From the NCBI GenBank assembly GCA_963680875.1, contig OY804589.1, forward strand, positions 21,658,413-21,722,412: a stretch of 64,000 bases of DNA, in the 5' to 3' direction. The notes beneath the pieces were generated by a model that saw only the letters and a list, made by a program, of their open reading frames with translations, did no database searches and was not told the DNA's origin. The translations under genes were made by a program, and so were the position numbers. Each line of letters begins with the position of its first letter. Within the stretch, counting starts at the first letter, position 1. Shown piece by piece: positions 59,346 to 64,000 of this stretch. The stretch is from Bathymodiolus brooksi (taxonomy: Eukaryota > Mollusca > Bivalvia > Mytilida > Modiolidae).

Positions 59346-59576
59346 CTCTGACACTAACATCTATCTGTTTTAGATTGGAATAATCCCCACAACGATATCT
59401 TCCGCCGTCATTTGTTTGAACATTATAGATAGTCATATATCCACTATTTACATTCCCATATTTAGCTCCTCCTTGGATTTGATTAGACAAAATCGAATCC
59501 GTTCTCTTATTCCAATAGTAATTCGGCCCTGGTAATGTGCATGTTAAGATGGTATTTCTCCCCCGTATGGCTATCG
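59346..59576 (-). CDS. Immunoglobulin-domain exon of receptor gene 1
   Basis: A 231-bp phase 1-1 exon with acceptor TTTAATTTCAG before 59576 and donor GTATGTACAG after 59346. Ig residues: NTILTC (first Cys), NYYWNK (core Trp), GAKYGNVNSG, MTIYNVQTNDGGRYRC (second Cys), ending IDVSVRG. It is the paralog of 9702-9932. By eye there are about 19 nucleotide differences over 231 bp, and most change the amino acid, clustered before and just after the core Trp and after the last Cys. It lies directly downstream of satellite array B. Confidence 0.82.
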
Positions 59577-59632
59577 CTGAAATTAAACAAAAAATAAATA
59601 AGCGCAAACTTTAATAGAGAACACGCGTAAGT

Positions 59633-62600
59633 TGTTATGATTCTTGTTTCTATTAGATTCGTTAGTGGCTATGTTAGCATTAAAGACATTTATGGTCAAT
59701 AAGTTTCTTCAGGGGTCATGTTAATATTAAGGATATTTATGCAAAGAAAAGTCCTTTGATAGCCATGTTGGTATCAAGAACATTCATGGTGAATAAGGTC
59801 ATCTAGTGGGCATGCTTGTATTAAGGACAGTCAGGTTCAATAGGATTATTCAGTGGTCATGTTAGTATTTAGAACACTCATGATAAATAAGGTACTTTAT
59901 TGTTCATATTTGTATTAAAGACAATCAGGGTCAATTAAGTCATTTAGAAGATATGTTAGTATCAAGACCAGTCATGGTGAATAAATCCATTAGCATTAAG
60001 GACAGTCATGGTCAAAAAGGTCCTTTTTATGTCTTTTTCGTACTAAAGAAAATCATGGTCAATAGGGTCCTTTATATGTCATATTTGTATTAAGGACAAT
60101 CATGGTCAATAATGTCTTTTATATGTCCTACTTGTATTAAAGACAGTTATGGACTATAAGGTCTTTTACATGCCCTATGTGCATTAAGGGAAGTCATGGT
60201 CAATACGGTCTTTTATATGCCCTAAGTGTATTAAGAACATTCAGGTCAATAAGGTCTTTTATATATCCTACTTGTATAAAGGACAGTCATGGTCAATAAG
60301 GTACTTTATATGTCGCACTTGTATTAAGGAAAGTCATGATCAATAAGGTCTGTTATATGTCCTATTTGTATTAAGAAAAGTCATAGTCAATAAGGTCTTT
60401 TATATGTCCTACTTGTAATAAGGAAAGCCATGGCCAATAAGGTGCTAGATATTTCCTATTTGCATTAAGAACAATCATTGTCAAGAAGGTGTTTTATATG
60501 TCCTACTTGTACTAAAGACAGTCATGGTCAATAAGGGCTTTTATATGTCCTATTGGTATTAAAGAAAGTCATGGTCAATATGGTCTTTTCTATGCCCTAC
60601 TTGTATTAAGGACAGTCATGGTCAATAAGGTCTTTTATATGTCCTACTTGTATTAAGGACAGTCATGGTCAATAAGGTAATTAATATGTCCTATTTGTAT
60701 TAAGGAAAATCATGGTCAATAAGGTCTTTTATATGTCCTACTTGCATTAAGGAAAGTCATGGTCAATAATATCTTTTATATGTCCTACTTGTATTAAGGA
60801 CAGTCATGGTCAATTAGGTCTTTTATATGTCCTACTTGTATTAAGGACAGTCATGGTCAATAAGGTATTTTATATATCCTATTTGTATTAAGGACATTCA
60901 TGGTTAATAAGGTCTTGTATATGTCCTACTTGTATTAAGGACAGTCATGGTCAATAAGGTCTTTCATATGCCCTATTTGTACCAAGGAATGTCAATGTCA
61001 ATACGAACATTTATATGTAATCCTTGTATTAAGGAAAGTCAAGGTCGATAAGGTTTTTATATGTCCTATTAGTATTAAGGACTGTCATGGTCAATACGAA
61101 CTTTTATATGTCCTACATGTATTAAAGAAAGTCAAGGTCAATAAGGAATTTTATATGTCTTATTTGTATTAAAGAAAGTCATGGTTAATAAGATCTTTTA
61201 TATGTCCTACTTGTATTAAGGACATCATGGTCAATAAAGTATTTTACATGTCCTATTCGTATTAAGGACAGTCATGGTCTATAAGGTCTTTTATATGTCC
61301 TATTTGTATTTAGGAAAGTCATTGTCAATAAGGTCCTTTATATGTCCTACTTGTATTAAGGACAGTCGTGACCAATAAGGTCTTTTATAAGTCCTATTTG
61401 TATTAACAAATGTCATGGCTAATAAGTTCTTTTATATGTCCTATTGTATTAACAAAAATCATGGCTAATAAGGTCTTGTATATGTCTTACTTGTATTAAG
61501 GACTGTCATGGTCAATACGAACTTTTGTATGTTCTACTTGTATTAAGGAAAGTCAATGTCTATAAGGTATTTTATATGTCCTACTTAAATTAAGGACAGT
61601 CATGGCCAATAAGGTCCTTTATATGTCCTACTTGTATTAAGGACAGTCATAGTCAATAAAGTCTTTAATATGTCCTATTGTTATTAAAGAAAGTCATGGT
61701 CAATAAGATCTTATATATGTCCTACTTGTATTAAGGAAAGTCAATGTCTATAAAGTATGTTATATGTCCTACTTACATTTAGGACAGTCATGGTCTATAA
61801 GGTCTTTTATATGTCCTACTTGTATTATGGAAAGTCAATGTCTATAAGGTATGTTATTTGCCCTACTTGTATTAAAGAAAGTCATGGTCAATACGGTCTT
61901 TTATATGTCCTACCTGTATTAAGGACATTCATGATCAATAAGGTGTGTTATATGTCCTTCTTGTATTAAGCAAAGTCATGGTCTATAAGGTCTATTATAT
62001 GTCATATTTGCTTAAAGGAAAGTCATGGTCAATAAGGTTTGTTAAGTGTCCTACTTGTATTAAGGACAGTCATGATCAATAATGTGTTTCATATGTCCTA
62101 TTTGTATTAAGGACAATCATAGTCAATAAGGTCTTTTATATGTCCTACTTGTATTAAGGAAAGTCATTGTCAATAAGGTCTTTTATATGTCCTATGTGTG
62201 TTAAGGAAAGTCATAGTCAATAAGGTCTGTTATATGTCCTACTTGTAATAAGGACAGTCATTGTTAATAATGTCCTTTATATGTTTTACTTGTATTAAGG
62301 ACAGTCATGGTCAATAAGGTCTTTTATATATCCTATTTGTATTAACAAAAGTCATGGCTAATAAGGTCTTTTATATGTCCTACTTGTATTAAGGACTGTC
62401 ATGGTCAATACGAACTTTTATATGTCGTACTTGTATTAAGGAACGTCAATGTCGATAAGGTATGTTATATGTCCTGCTTATATTAAGGACAGTCATGGTC
62501 TATAAGGTCTTTTATATGTCCTATTTGTATTAAGAAAATATATGGTCTATGAGATAGTATATATGCCCTACTTGTACTAAAGACAGTCATGGTCAATAAG

Positions 62601-64000
62601 GTCACGTATATGTTCTACTTGTATTAAGGACAGTTATAGTCAAAAAGTATTTTATATGTCATATTTGTATTATGAAAAGTCATGGTCAGTAAGGTCTTTT
62701 AAATGTCCTACTTGTATTAAGAACAGTCATGGTCAATAAAGTCTTTTATATGTCCTATTTGTATTAAGAGAAGTCATGGCCAATAAGGTCTTTTATATAT
62801 CCTACTTGTATTAAGGACAGTCATGGCCAATAAGGTATTTTACATGTCCTATTTGTACTAAGGACAGTCATGGTCAATAAGGTGTTTTATATGTCCTATT
62901 TGTAATAAGGATAGTCAATGTCAATAAGAACTTTTATATGTCCTCCTTGTATTAAGGAAAGTGAAGGTCGATAAGGTCTTTTATATGTCCTACTAGTATT
63001 ACGGACTGTCATGGTCAATACGAACTTTTATATGTCCTATTTGTATTAAAGAAGGTCAAGGTCAATAAGGTATTTTATATGTCATATTTGTATTAAGGAA
63101 AGTCAAGGTCGATAAGGTCTTTTATATGTCCTACTTGTATTAAGGACAGTCATGGACAATAAGGTATTTTACATGCCCTATTCGTATTCAGGACAATCAT
63201 GGTCTATAAGGTCTTTTATATGTCCTATTTGTATTAAGGAAAGTCATTGTCAATATGATCCTTTATATGTCCTACTTGTATTGAGGACAGTCACGGTCAA
63301 TAAGGTATTTGTATATGCCCTACTTGTATTAAAGAAAGTCATGGTCAATAAGGTCTTTTATATATCCTACCTGTATTAAGGACATTCATAGTCAATAAGG
63401 TGTTTTATGTCCTACTTGTATTAAGGACAGTCATGGTCTATAAGGTCTTTTATTTGTTCTATTTGTATTAAGAAAAGTCATGATCAATAAGGTCTTGTAT
63501 ATGTCCTGCTAGTATTAAGGACAGTCATAGTCAATGAGGTCTTTTATATCTCCTATTTGTATTTAGGAAAGTCATAGTCAATAAGGTCTATTATATGTCC
63601 TACTTGTATAAAGGAAAGCCATGGCCAATAAGGTGTTTTATATGTCCTACCTGTATTTAGGACAGTCGTGGTCAATAAGGTATTTTATATGTCCTACTTG
63701 AATTAAGGACAGTCATCGTCAATAAGGTCTGTTATATGTCCTACTTGTATTAACAAATGTCATGGCTAATAAGTTCTTTTATATGTCCTACTTGTATTAA
63801 GGAAACTCATTGTTAATAATGTATTTTATATGTTTTACTTGTATTAAGGACACTCATGGTCAATAAGGTCTTTTATTTATCCTATTTGTATTAACAAATG
63901 TCATGTCTAATAAGGTCTTTTATATGTCCTACTTGTATTAAGAACTGTCATGGTCAATACGAACCTTTGTATGTCCTACTTGTATTAAGGAAAGTCAATG
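59633..64000. repeat. 47-bp satellite array B (continues past window)
   Basis: The same 47-bp unit as array A, with edge units of the TTTAGTGGTCATGTTAG type at the Ig-exon side and core units of the TTTATATGTCCTACTTG type further on. It has its own marker variants (for example CAATACGAACTTTTATATG and TTAACAAATGTCATGGC) and no sign of the 7,042-bp repeat of array A. At least 90 units are visible. Confidence 0.97.

Larger units (their letters stand above)
52254..59632. repeat. Segmental duplication copy B (paired with 2127-9987)
   Basis: Same element order and orientation as copy A. It lacks the 8643-8889 insertion and has two rather than five 74-bp units. Its TSP1 exon is frameshifted while its RT fragment is open. 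Confidence 0.9.

Overview
The window is AT-rich, intron-rich animal DNA, most likely from a mollusc. The grounds are tRNA-derived SINEs of the kind common in gastropod and bivalve genomes, Tc1-like, LINE, Penelope-type RT and Polinton relics, and multi-exon genes built from Ig and thrombospondin type 1 (TSP1) modules. No bacterial-style operon, rRNA gene, functional tRNA gene or CRISPR array is visible. Nearly all real coding sequence lies in short minus-strand exons.

Two minus-strand paralogous receptor genes can be read. Gene 1 (right half, read from right to left) has an Ig exon (59346-59576), a broken TSP1 exon (52783-52954), three intact TSP1 exons (46731-46904, 46116-46286, 45112-45282), a transmembrane exon (43808-43922), a short cytoplasmic exon (42017-42053) and a terminal exon (40536-40725) whose tail ends in an ITIM-like motif. 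Gene 2 (left half) shows three Ig exons (31675-31899, 27914-28141, 9702-9932) and one intact TSP1 exon (2659-2832), then leaves the window. All Ig and intact TSP1 exons are symmetric phase 1-1 modules, which suits exon shuffling, duplication and skipping. The expected product is a type I membrane receptor with Ig and TSP1 ectodomains.

The stretch 2127-9987 is a direct duplicate of 52254-59632. The two copies share the TSP1 exon, SINEs, a 74-bp repeat, an RT fragment, a Tc1-like transposase and the Ig exon. In both copies the intron upstream of that Ig exon holds a 47-bp satellite: about 17 kb at 9988-26940, and at least 4.3 kb at 59633-64000 running off the window. The first array contains a nearly perfect 7,042-bp tandem duplication made of smaller higher-order repeats.

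Other content by region: 1-1792 holds a decayed two-ORF unit (SGNH esterase-like, then PHD-finger protein) resembling ORF1 parts of CR1-like non-LTR elements. 27366-27811 is a 45-bp minisatellite. 28496-31164 is a 2.7-kb internally deleted Polinton/Maverick-like element with 325-bp inverted repeats and a frameshifted adenain-type protease. 34.6-37.98 kb holds two foldback hairpins, SINEs and a very diverged tandem repeat. 39.6-40.1 kb holds a third RT fragment. 47.2-48.5 kb holds four tRNA-derived modules or copies, and 49.8-52.0 kb a decayed LINE. Identity and divergence statements are by eye; no alignment program or database was used.
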